This document shows, piece by piece, positions 1 to 5,754 of a stretch of DNA of 5,867 nt. The stretch's first letter is position 1, and each line of letters starts with the position of its first letter. The position numbers and the translations under genes are program-made. The notes beneath the pieces are model-generated. The model saw only the letters and a list, made by a program, of their open reading frames with translations. It made no database searches and was not told the DNA's origin. The DNA is from Ignavibacteriaceae bacterium (GTDB lineage Bacteria > Bacteroidota > Ignavibacteria > Ignavibacteriales > Ignavibacteriaceae), in contig JALONF010000271.1 of assembly GCA_025455085.1 (NCBI GenBank), positions 1-5,867 on the forward strand, written 5' to 3'.

Positions 1-1
1 C

Positions 2-184
2 TGGAATAAGATCATCATAACATGGAATGATACGCTGAGTATTGATTCATTGTTAAGGCAAAATGAGAAAGTATACCTTCACGCCCTGGATCAATATATG
101 CAGGAGCTTCCCCCTCCATTTGAGATCAAATACCTGGAAAAAGGAACATACCTGATTAAAAATCCTTATTCAGTTTTGAAGTGA
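2..184 (+). CDS. 3' end of an unidentified gene (partial, 60 codons)
   Basis: One plus-strand frame is open from the left edge of the window and ends with TGA at 182-184; the start lies outside. The visible C-terminus begins WNKIIITWNDTLSID and ends GTYLIKNPYSVLK. It is soluble in character, with alternating hydrophobic and charged residues (KVYLHALDQYM, then a Pro-rich LPPPFEIKYL) and no membrane segment or catalytic motif. A beta-rich C-terminal domain of a larger, possibly membrane-bound, protein is conceivable, but I do not recognise the family and assign no function. It is convergent with the SpoIIE-type phosphatase gene and is followed about 76 bases later by a strong intrinsic terminator, so it is probably the last gene of its transcript. 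Confidence 0.7.
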   Translation, partial: WNKIIITWNDTLSIDSLLRQNEKVYLHALDQYMQELPPPFEIKYLEKGTYLIKNPYSVLK

Positions 185-259
185 CCCGGGAGTTGAAAAA
201 GCATTAGCTATTTTTGTGTATATAAATAGGGATTTTCGGGAGTAAAGACAAATTTGTAG

Positions 260-306
260 AATGAGTAAGATTCATGGACTTGAGTTTTACTCATTTTTGT
301 TTTTTT
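260..306 (+). terminator. Intrinsic terminator after the left-edge gene
   Basis: AATGAGTAA at 260-268 is the exact reverse complement of TTACTCATT at 287-295. The stem continues inward through 269-274 with 281-286, using two G-U pairs, to give about 15 pairs around a six-base loop (275-280). A T-rich tract (TTTTGTTTTTTT, to 307) follows at once on the plus strand. This is a classic rho-independent terminator for the gene ending at 184. In the opposite direction the hairpin is preceded by an A-tract and followed only by a weak T-rich stretch. It could therefore assist termination of the convergent phosphatase gene, but less convincingly. Confidence 0.8.
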
Positions 307-346
307 AACGGAATATTAAGAGCCTTCTTCGATGTTCCCGGAAAAA

Positions 347-1864
347 TTATATTTCAATGCCTACTAATGTTATATCATCCGTTTGTTCGTGTTTCACACC
401 ATATCCGGTTTTCCATTCTTCAATTTTCCTCTCAAGAAGTTCTTTTTGTACTAACATAGTTTTGTCAGAGTTTTCAATGATCAATTCCCTGAGTTGTCTG
501 GACATAAATTTTTTTGATGAAGGGCCACCAAACTGATCTCTGTATCCATCAGTGGCCATATAAATTTTATCGCCTTTTTTAAGATTGATCTTAATTGTCT
601 TAAAACAATCCATATTATTATGTATTCCGATTGGCATTTTGTCAGGGATGAGTTCTTCAAAACTCCCATCCTTTACAAACCAGCATGGATTATTCGCGCC
701 TGCCCATAATAATTCAAATGTATTATGGGAATTATCTTCCTGTGGTGTTATATCCAAGGTAAATAATGATACATCCATCCCGTCTTTCTGATCACTCTGT
801 ATTCCTCTTTGATTAAGAGCAATAATAACTTCATTCCGAAGTCTGTTGAGTATTTTTGACGGCTCATATAATTGCTCTTTAGTAACTATTTCGCGAAGAA
901 ATGTAATTCCAAGCATACTCATAAAAGCTCCTGGCACACCATGACCTGTACAGTCTGCCAGGCAAAAAATAATTTTATTTTCAATTCTTGAAAACCAGTA
1001 AAAATCTCCGCTTACCACGTTGCGTGGCTTGAAAAGTATGAAATAATCCTTAAAATACTCATTCAGGACTGTGAGATCGGGCAGTAGTACGGTTTGTATC
1101 CGGCTTGCATAATTAATACTGTCAGTTATTTCACGATGAATCTTTTCGATATAATCCTTCTGCTCTTCCAATTCAATATTCTTTACTTTTATATCTTCCA
1201 GAAGTTTCTGTACTCGTTTTTCGTACTTAATATTAATATTAGTTAGAAAACCTATACCAGTTAATATCAAAAAGTATGGTAGGAAAATAAAAATATTAAT
1301 AAGATAATAATTTTCAGTAGTCACAGGAATGGTACCAAAACCAACTCCGAAAAGGCTTAGTACATAATCATAAAAAATAAGCGCCAGAAGGTTTATAAGT
1401 ACAGCAAGGATCAAGTACATCCTGTGCTTTATGTCAATTAGTATCAGCGGAATTACGAGTGTCCCTATAAGAAGCAATTTTGGTACGATGTAGTAAAATA
1501 TATCAATGCTGTAGTGAAAACTCTTCTTGGTTAGCGATGAGAATATCAGGACAGCAATGGGGAAAATTATCGAGATCATGAAAGATGTCAGGCGGTAAAA
1601 TCCTTTGCTGTTCATATATGGAATAAGCAGGATTGAGAAAGTCAGCGGATATATTATGAAGATGAACTGGGATGAAACCAATTTAAATATTGTCACAATT
1701 GTTATGAAGGAAAAAATAAAAAGGAACATTAGTATACTTACCTGATTAGTAAGTATTATTTTTTTTTGCTCGCTGATCGCCATATCATTATTTAGCCCAT
1801 TCTTTGACACTTTACTCCAGAAGGTCCTGATATGATGAATAAAATCAATTTTAAGATTGACCAT
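347..1864 (-). CDS. Membrane-anchored SpoIIE/PP2C-family serine phosphatase
   Basis: The 505-residue protein starts at ATG (1862-1864). About six hydrophobic helices are visible at residues ~41-62, 65-84, 92-111, 122-143, 148-172 and 187-209. A charged, probably coiled-coil linker follows (~212-247, KYEKRVQKLLEDIKVKN), then 'SINYASRIQ' at 249-257 and a full SpoIIE-type PP2C domain to the end. The domain keeps GDFYW (286-290), ADCTGHGVPGAF (303-314), DGMDVSLF (361-368), WAGANNP (387-393), MPIGI (410-414), ATDGYRDQFGG (437-447) and QTDDITLVGI (494-503). The metal-ligand aspartates D287, D304, D439 and D496/D497 are present, so it should be an active metal-dependent Ser/Thr phosphatase on the cytoplasmic face. 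Relatives dephosphorylate anti-anti-sigma (STAS) proteins or act in stress and two-component signalling. The membrane part presumably senses a signal, but no known sensor family is identifiable. No STAS protein, anti-sigma kinase or sigma factor lies nearby, so the substrate is unknown. Met28 is a possible alternative start that would keep all helices. Confidence 0.93.
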   Translation of the reverse strand: MVNLKIDFIHHIRTFWSKVSKNGLNNDMAISEQKKIILTNQVSILMFLFIFSFITIVTIFKLVSSQFIFIIYPLTFSILLIPYMNSKGFYRLTSFMISIIFPIAVLIFSSLTKKSFHYSIDIFYYIVPKLLLIGTLVIPLILIDIKHRMYLILAVLINLLALIFYDYVLSLFGVGFGTIPVTTENYYLINIFIFLPYFLILTGIGFLTNINIKYEKRVQKLLEDIKVKNIELEEQKDYIEKIHREITDSINYASRIQTVLLPDLTVLNEYFKDYFILFKPRNVVSGDFYWFSRIENKIIFCLADCTGHGVPGAFMSMLGITFLREIVTKEQLYEPSKILNRLRNEVIIALNQRGIQSDQKDGMDVSLFTLDITPQEDNSHNTFELLWAGANNPCWFVKDGSFEELIPDKMPIGIHNNMDCFKTIKINLKKGDKIYMATDGYRDQFGGPSSKKFMSRQLRELIIENSDKTMLVQKELLERKIEEWKTGYGVKHEQTDDITLVGIEI

Positions 1865-1941
1865 TTCTATTCGATAAACTAATCCTAAATTAAGAAAATT
1901 TTTAATAGATAGTATGTTTCTATTTTCTCATTTACTCAATA

Positions 1942-1971
1942 AAGTAGCTACTTGTAGCTTTTATGGGTAGC
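1942..1971. repeat. 12-bp palindrome within a GTAGC repeat cluster
   Basis: AAGTAGCTACTT (1942-1953) is its own reverse complement. It overlaps a second inverted repeat, GCTAC-TT-GTAGC (1947-1958). GTAGC occurs three times on the plus strand, at 1944, 1954 and 1967. The cluster lies about 80-105 bp before the phosphatase start codon. It could be an operator for that gene or, if transcription starts near 2023, a hairpin in its leader. Short palindromes occur by chance in AT-rich DNA, so function is unproven. Confidence 0.3.
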
Positions 1972-2029
1972 AAGTTAAACTCGTGAGACCACAACGAATT
2001 TAATGATCTTCAAATAACTTTAATTAATG

Positions 2030-2037
2030 CAAAGTTA
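2030..2037 (-). promoter_or_regulatory. Candidate Bacteroidota -7 element for the phosphatase gene
   Basis: Read on the minus strand, these bases are TAACTTTG, a full match to the Bacteroidota -7 consensus TAnnTTTG. Transcription would start near 2023 and leave a leader of about 160 nt before the phosphatase ATG. I see no convincing TTG at the -33 position, so this is a weak prediction based on one short motif. Confidence 0.3.
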
Positions 2038-2212
2038 GATAACTCAGATCTCTTGGCTTCAGATGATTTTTTTATTCGTGCAAAAAGAATCTTTTCATAC
2101 AACAATGATCGGATATATATAATTAAACATGATTGAAGTCTCAGAATTTTTTATGTAACTTTCTGAATTGTGAATAAACAATCATAGTTATGTTTACAAC
2201 TTTTTTTTCATG

Positions 2213-2316
2213 CGTAAATTTTATCATGCAATTATTATAGCTTCGTAAAAAATAATTTTTCTGACGTAAATTTTATCATGCAATTATTATAGCTTCGTAA
2301 AAAATAATTTTTCTGA
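2213..2316. repeat. Perfect 52-bp tandem duplication
   Basis: Bases 2213-2264 are repeated without mismatch at 2265-2316. Both copies start CGTAAATTTTATCATG and end TTTTTCTGA; identity stops exactly at both ends (2212 G versus 2264 A; 2265 C versus 2317 A). Each copy contains CGTAAA twice, giving CGTAAA at 2213, 2244, 2265 and 2296, and an AAAAATAATTTTT near-palindrome. The last four bases of copy 2 are the putative CTG start codon of the ATP-grasp gene plus the first base of its second codon. The duplication therefore covers the promoter-proximal or leader region of that gene. It may be a recent duplication in the genome or a mis-assembly. Confidence 0.95.
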
Positions 2317-3317
2317 AGGTTGTTATTCTATATAATCTTGATCCCGCCTGGGACAAATCTGAGATCAGAGATGCCCGAAAATCTAACAGGGCGCTCTATG
2401 AAGCCCTTAAATTCGAAGGCGTCGAAACGTATCTTGAAGAATTGAATACACCATATCTCGAAAAGACTCTCGGAAAATACAATCCCGACGATACAATTAT
2501 TTTTAACGTTTGTGAAACTCTTCCTGGTATTCCGCAAAGCGAAAGAAGAATTGTGCAGACCATTGAAGATTTTGGATTCACATATACAGGGAACGTGCCG
2601 GATGTAATAGACCTGAGCTATGATAAGCAGAAGGTAAAGGAAATTCTCGTTTCGCTTGGTATAACAGTTCCCCATGGAGCAGTACTTGCTCCGGAAGAAG
2701 CCACTGACTGGAACATCTTTCCTGCCATTGTCAAACCGTCACGCGAACACTGCAGCCTTACCATCACCGAAGAATCAGTTGTCTATAATACGTCTTCGCT
2801 CAGGGAACAGATTCTGGTTGTGAACAATGAATTAAAACAACCCGCATTGGTCGAAGATTTTATTGACGGCCGCGAATTCCGTGTGTCGGTATGGAACAAT
2901 GATCCACCCGAAATATTGCCCCTGGTGGAAATGAGTTTTTCGGCATTCAGCGAACCCCGTAAAAGACTCTGTACTTACGACTCGAAGTTTTTACCCGGCT
3001 CGGAACATTATAAGAAAATCGAATCGCTGGTACCTGCCCCACTTGATGAAAAACTGCTTAGAAAGCTCGAAAAGAAAGTTCTTAAAACATGGAAAGGATT
3101 CGGATGCCTCGATTATGCAAGATTTGATTTCCGCCTTCGCGATGATGAATTCTATCTCCTGGATATCAATCCCAATAACGATATCAGTAAAAACACCAGC
3201 TTTGCCCTTGCACTGGAAATGACAAATTATTCATACAGCCAGATGGTAAAACGGATTGTAATGATGGCAGCCGAAAGACACCCTGTGTATGGAGAAAAAA
3301 TCCTGGCTATTGCATAA
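2313..3317 (+). CDS. ATP-grasp ligase related to D-alanine-D-alanine ligase
   Basis: With a CTG start at 2313 the protein has 334 residues, within the D-Ala-D-Ala ligase size range. The frame is open only from 2301. The next conventional start, TTG at 2442, would remove the first beta strand (KVVILYN) and 43 residues that read as real protein (AWDKSEIRDARKSNRALYEA), so I place the start at CTG, where an ATG would be expected. Family features in order: FNVCETLPG and TYTGN (64-94), DKQKVKEILVSLGITVPHG (104-122), the nucleotide-binding lysine K141 in VKPSREHCS, VEDFIDGREFRV (180-191), the omega-loop segment TYDSKF (221-226), GCLDYARFDF (264-273), and metal ligands D272, D284 and N286 in LLDINPN. 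The fold and ATP-dependent carboxylate-amine ligation (acyl-phosphate intermediate) are well supported; the substrate is not. The canonical KPxREGSSVG loop reads KPSREHCSLT and the usual E-N-T-P-G motif reads DINPNN. A peptide or amino-acid ligase other than the cell-wall enzyme is therefore likely. It is cytoplasmic by lack of a signal sequence. It is transcribed alone and convergent with the S9 peptidase gene. Confidence 0.85.
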   Translation: MKVVILYNLDPAWDKSEIRDARKSNRALYEALKFEGVETYLEELNTPYLEKTLGKYNPDDTIIFNVCETLPGIPQSERRIVQTIEDFGFTYTGNVPDVIDLSYDKQKVKEILVSLGITVPHGAVLAPEEATDWNIFPAIVKPSREHCSLTITEESVVYNTSSLREQILVVNNELKQPALVEDFIDGREFRVSVWNNDPPEILPLVEMSFSAFSEPRKRLCTYDSKFLPGSEHYKKIESLVPAPLDEKLLRKLEKKVLKTWKGFGCLDYARFDFRLRDDEFYLLDINPNNDISKNTSFALALEMTNYSYSQMVKRIVMMAAERHPVYGEKILAIA

Positions 3318-3371
3318 CTTTTTCGGGTTCCTTGTTTTTAGTGTAAGCTAATTATTCTATATCTTAAATTT

Positions 3372-5315
3372 CTAATTCAACAGGTATTGTTTAATAAACT
3401 CAATAGTTGAATAGAACTGGAAATCGACATTATTCTTCTTTCTGAATCCATGACCTTCATCTTTAGCCATCAGGAACCATACGATACCTCCGTTTTGGCG
3501 GATTTTCTCCTTCATCTGCATTGATTCAGTATATGGAACCCTGGGATCATTTCCTCCCTGGACAATGAACAGGGGTTTTTTGATCTTATCGGTATGGTTA
3601 ATCGGCGCTGTTGATTCAAAAAATGAAGCCATTGCAGGATCCCTTTCATCGCCGTACTCAACACGGCGCAGATCTCTGCGGTAAGCTTCTGTATTTTTCA
3701 TAAAAGTGTTGAAGTTGGAGATCCCGACAACGTCAAGAGAACATCGTATCCTGTCGCTGTACATAAAGGAAACAGCCAGCGTCATATAGCCGCCATAGCT
3801 TCCGCCCATTACCATTATCCTGTCCTTATCCAGATCCGGATTCTGAGCTATCCAGTCAAAAAGCGCACCTATATCTTTAACTGAATCCTCTCTTTTCATA
3901 CCATTGTCGAGATCAACAAACGTCTTGCCATAACCTGTTGAACCTCTTACATTAGGATAGATAAGTGATATGCCAAGTTCATTCAGGTAGTAATTTGATC
4001 TCCCCAGAAATGAGGGAAAAGATTGCCCTTCAGGACCTCCATGTATTACAATAATTACCGGACGCTTCCCTGAATATTTGCCGGAAGCTCTGTAGAGGTA
4101 ACCAGAAATAATTTTCCCGTCAAATGATTTCCATGAAATAAGTTGAGGCTCCTGAAGGCCGGAAATGTCCATGCCTCCAAGTTCACTTTCGGTCCAGCGT
4201 ATAAACTCACCTGTTGCTGTATTATATTCAAAAACGTCGGCTAAAGAACTATAATTGCTGAAAGTAATTCCAATTGACTTTGAATCACTGAACCATTCAA
4301 TCCCGCCAATAAGACCTGCAGGGATTTCCTTTGCAAGCCTGAATTTGTTTGTTGCCGTTGATAAGAGATATAATTTTGACTGGCCATTTTCGTTGGTTGT
4401 AAAAGCCATTAAGGATCCATCCTTTGAAATATCTGCAATTTCCACATCCCAGGGTATACTGTTCGTTATATATATAATTTCGTGTGAAGAAAAATTATAA
4501 TAAGCCAGTTGATTGAATTCACCCCTCATATTGGTTATGAAGTAAATGCCTTTCCCGTCTTTTGAATAGCAGATCCCTGAATAAGTTGCAGCCTCTTCAT
4601 TTTGAGGCAGTAGACGATTCTTCCTGCCCGTTGAAACGTTTACCTGATAAAGTCGGGTCTCATTTACAGAGATATATTCCTCTAAAAGAAGATTCATGTC
4701 ATCCGGAGACCAGTCAATCACATTCCATCCGCCACCTTTGTTTTCAACAACCATTCTGTCAGATCCCGGATCGAGTGGATTCATAATAAAGATATCCCTG
4801 TCCTCTCCGTTCCTCCCTGTTGATGAATAAGCGATCCTGTCACCCTTATTGCTCCAAATGATTCCTCCGTTTTGTGACCGTTTCCCGTCTGTAAGCAGAG
4901 TGATTTTATTATTATTCAAATCGAACCTGTAAATCTGCGAGAATTCATTGCCTCCGACGTCTTTTAAAAAAAGGAAATACCTGCCATTTACCGGATCAAA
5001 AGTTGCTGAAGTTACCGGTTCATCAAAAAAAGTGATCTGTTTTCTGTCGCCCCCCGGAAATTTTACATAATGAATCTGATTGCTGTTGCCGAATCGAGTC
5101 GAAATGAGCATCTCCTTTTTTACAGGATTCCAGTCTGCCAGTGCTGCTGACCGGAATTCGGTGTAGTTTTTAACTTCATCGATATAAGATGCTCTCAGAT
5201 CAGGGATACCTTCGATAACCAGGTTATCAGCAACCGGAATAATAATATCCTGCTGGGCTGACAGAGAAAGGATAGCCGATAGCAGCAAGAACAGCGTAAA
5301 TAATCTTTTCCCCAT
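3372..5315 (-). CDS. Secreted S9-family (prolyl oligopeptidase) serine peptidase
   Basis: The 647-residue protein begins with a typical Sec signal peptide (MGKRLFTLFLLLSAILSLSA), probably cut after Ala20 before QQD. No lipobox cysteine is present, so a periplasmic or exported soluble enzyme is expected. Residues ~50-385 form a TolB/WD40-like beta-propeller with recurring strands such as WSNKGDRIAYSS, DWSPDDMNLLLEE and DISKDGSLMAFT. Residues ~390-647 are the alpha/beta-hydrolase domain: HGGPEG (425-430), YPNVRGSTGYG (453-463), the nucleophile S506 in GGSYGGY, D590 in GGNDPRVP and H622 in GHGF. The Ser-Asp-His triad is complete and in the family order, so activity is expected. S9 enzymes cleave short peptides, often after proline or as acyl-aminoacyl or dipeptidyl peptidases; the exact specificity cannot be read here. 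A role in peptide scavenging is inferred. The gene ends with TAG 54 bp from the convergent ATP-grasp gene. I see no clear hairpin terminator in that gap. Confidence 0.95.
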   Translation of the reverse strand: MGKRLFTLFLLLSAILSLSAQQDIIIPVADNLVIEGIPDLRASYIDEVKNYTEFRSAALADWNPVKKEMLISTRFGNSNQIHYVKFPGGDRKQITFFDEPVTSATFDPVNGRYFLFLKDVGGNEFSQIYRFDLNNNKITLLTDGKRSQNGGIIWSNKGDRIAYSSTGRNGEDRDIFIMNPLDPGSDRMVVENKGGGWNVIDWSPDDMNLLLEEYISVNETRLYQVNVSTGRKNRLLPQNEEAATYSGICYSKDGKGIYFITNMRGEFNQLAYYNFSSHEIIYITNSIPWDVEIADISKDGSLMAFTTNENGQSKLYLLSTATNKFRLAKEIPAGLIGGIEWFSDSKSIGITFSNYSSLADVFEYNTATGEFIRWTESELGGMDISGLQEPQLISWKSFDGKIISGYLYRASGKYSGKRPVIIVIHGGPEGQSFPSFLGRSNYYLNELGISLIYPNVRGSTGYGKTFVDLDNGMKREDSVKDIGALFDWIAQNPDLDKDRIMVMGGSYGGYMTLAVSFMYSDRIRCSLDVVGISNFNTFMKNTEAYRRDLRRVEYGDERDPAMASFFESTAPINHTDKIKKPLFIVQGGNDPRVPYTESMQMKEKIRQNGGIVWFLMAKDEGHGFRKKNNVDFQFYSTIEFIKQYLLN

Positions 5316-5363
5316 GGTACAATAATTTTAATGTGAAGTACAATTGTTAACTGTTCATTGTCA

Positions 5364-5396
5364 TAAAATTACGAAAGACTATGATAATATTCAAAA
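5364..5396 (-). promoter_or_regulatory. Candidate promoter of the S9 peptidase gene
   Basis: On the minus strand TTTTG (5392-5396) is followed after 20 bases by TAATTTTA (5364-5371). This fits the Bacteroidota -33 TTG / -7 TAnnTTTG layout and spacing, with one mismatch at the last base of the -7 element. The leader would be about 40 nt before the ATG at 5315. The layout is plausible, but the DNA here is AT-rich and such matches can arise by chance. Confidence 0.35.
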
Positions 5397-5431
5397 TAAA
5401 ACTGCACGCTTTAATCCAGGGTCATCATGGT

Positions 5432-5439
5432 TATATTTG
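5432..5439 (+). promoter_or_regulatory. Bacteroidota -7 promoter element for the small gene
   Basis: TATATTTG, followed by C, matches the Bacteroidota -7 consensus TAnnTTTG exactly and lies about 86 bases before the ATG at 5526. Transcription would start near 5446, with a leader of about 80 nt. The -33 region (around 5410, CTTTAA) is only a partial match to TTTG. It is the best promoter match seen in the window and is oriented towards the 66-codon gene, which supports that gene being real. Confidence 0.5.
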
Positions 5440-5525
5440 CAACTATGATTTTTTTGTCCGATATTAGCTCTCCTGTGACGGTATTTTTTCTATTTTTAAT
5501 AGGAACCTTTAACTAACATTCAAAC

Positions 5526-5726
5526 ATGGAAAATAAAGTATTTTATGAGCTTCACAGATCGACTGCGGTCAAGCTTCTTTTATCAGTCGATAAAAACCCC
5601 ACCCAGTACACTAATCTAACTCTGGCTGAAATGCTTGAAAAACACTTTCCCGAAAAAGAAAGAAGCTATATTGTTAAGGAGGATGATCTTCCTTTGACAA
5701 ACGAATTATGTTTTTCAGATTTCTAG
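5526..5726 (+). CDS. Small protein of unknown function (66 residues)
   Basis: The frame runs from ATG (5526) to TAG (5724-5726) and encodes a small, hydrophilic, charged protein with no signal peptide or membrane segment. The N-terminal part (MENKVFYELHRSTAVKLLLS) looks helical. A second likely helix, LTLAEMLEKHFPEKER (residues ~32-47), follows a turn rich in Asn, Pro and Thr, and the tail is acidic (KEDDLPLTNE, ending FSDF). I recognise no family. Support for a real gene comes from its protein-like composition, a good promoter element about 86 bases upstream and an otherwise empty strand. Its position downstream of a divergent promoter suggests independent expression. It could also be the 5' part of a longer gene broken by a frameshift, because another frame opens at 5698 and stays open to the window edge. 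No strong Shine-Dalgarno site precedes the start. Confidence 0.55.
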   Translation: MENKVFYELHRSTAVKLLLSVDKNPTQYTNLTLAEMLEKHFPEKERSYIVKEDDLPLTNELCFSDF

Positions 5727-5754
5727 AATATGGTTTGTCCCTGCCGGATTATTT

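Larger units (their letters stand above)
1865..2312. other. Long AT-rich divergent intergenic region
   Basis: About 450 bases separate the phosphatase gene (leftward) from the ATP-grasp gene (rightward). All frames are broken by frequent stops and I see no protein or RNA gene. The region must hold the promoters of both genes. What can be pointed to: a GTAGC cluster with a 12-bp palindrome (1942-1971), a minus-strand TAACTTTG element (2030-2037) and the 52-bp tandem duplication (2213-2316) next to the ATP-grasp gene. The rest is AT-rich sequence with T- and A-tracts and no further structure I can support. Confidence 0.7.

Noticed and set aside
2210..2248. A 12-codon plus-strand mini-ORF (MRKFYHAIIIAS) that could be a leader peptide.
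   Set aside because: It is very short, has no ribosome binding site, ends well before the ligase gene, and most of it lies in the 52-bp duplicated unit, whose second copy has no equivalent ATG. Chance is the simpler explanation.
2328..2675. A 115-codon minus-strand open frame across the 5' part of the ligase gene.
   Set aside because: It lies antisense to a clearly conserved ATP-grasp coding frame and has no recognisable domain, so it is a shadow frame.
2442..3317. A shorter ATP-grasp gene beginning with TTG at 2442.
   Set aside because: It lacks the first beta strand and helix of the N-terminal domain, while the 43 codons upstream in the same frame read as family-typical protein (KVVILYN through YLEE). 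The longer CTG-initiated frame is preferred.
3318..3371. A bidirectional terminator in the gap between the convergent ATP-grasp and S9 genes.
   Set aside because: T-rich stretches are present, but I found no inverted repeat able to form a stable stem next to them.
4562..4786. Plus-strand open frames inside the S9 peptidase gene (also 4255-4500).
   Set aside because: They are antisense to the propeller-coding region of a well-supported gene and show no motif or start signal of their own.
5317..5344. GTACAAT repeated at 5317 and 5338, 21 bp apart, just upstream of the S9 peptidase start.
   Set aside because: Two 7-bp matches in AT-rich DNA are easily due to chance, and one abuts the start codon. 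There is no third copy or palindrome to support an operator.
5676..5685. AAGGAGG, a perfect Shine-Dalgarno-like sequence followed at once by ATG.
   Set aside because: The ATG directly abuts the motif and its frame stops after four codons (TGA at 5695-5697). Other starts downstream are too far away. The motif falls in codons for Lys-Glu-Asp of the small gene, and Bacteroidota rarely rely on such sites.
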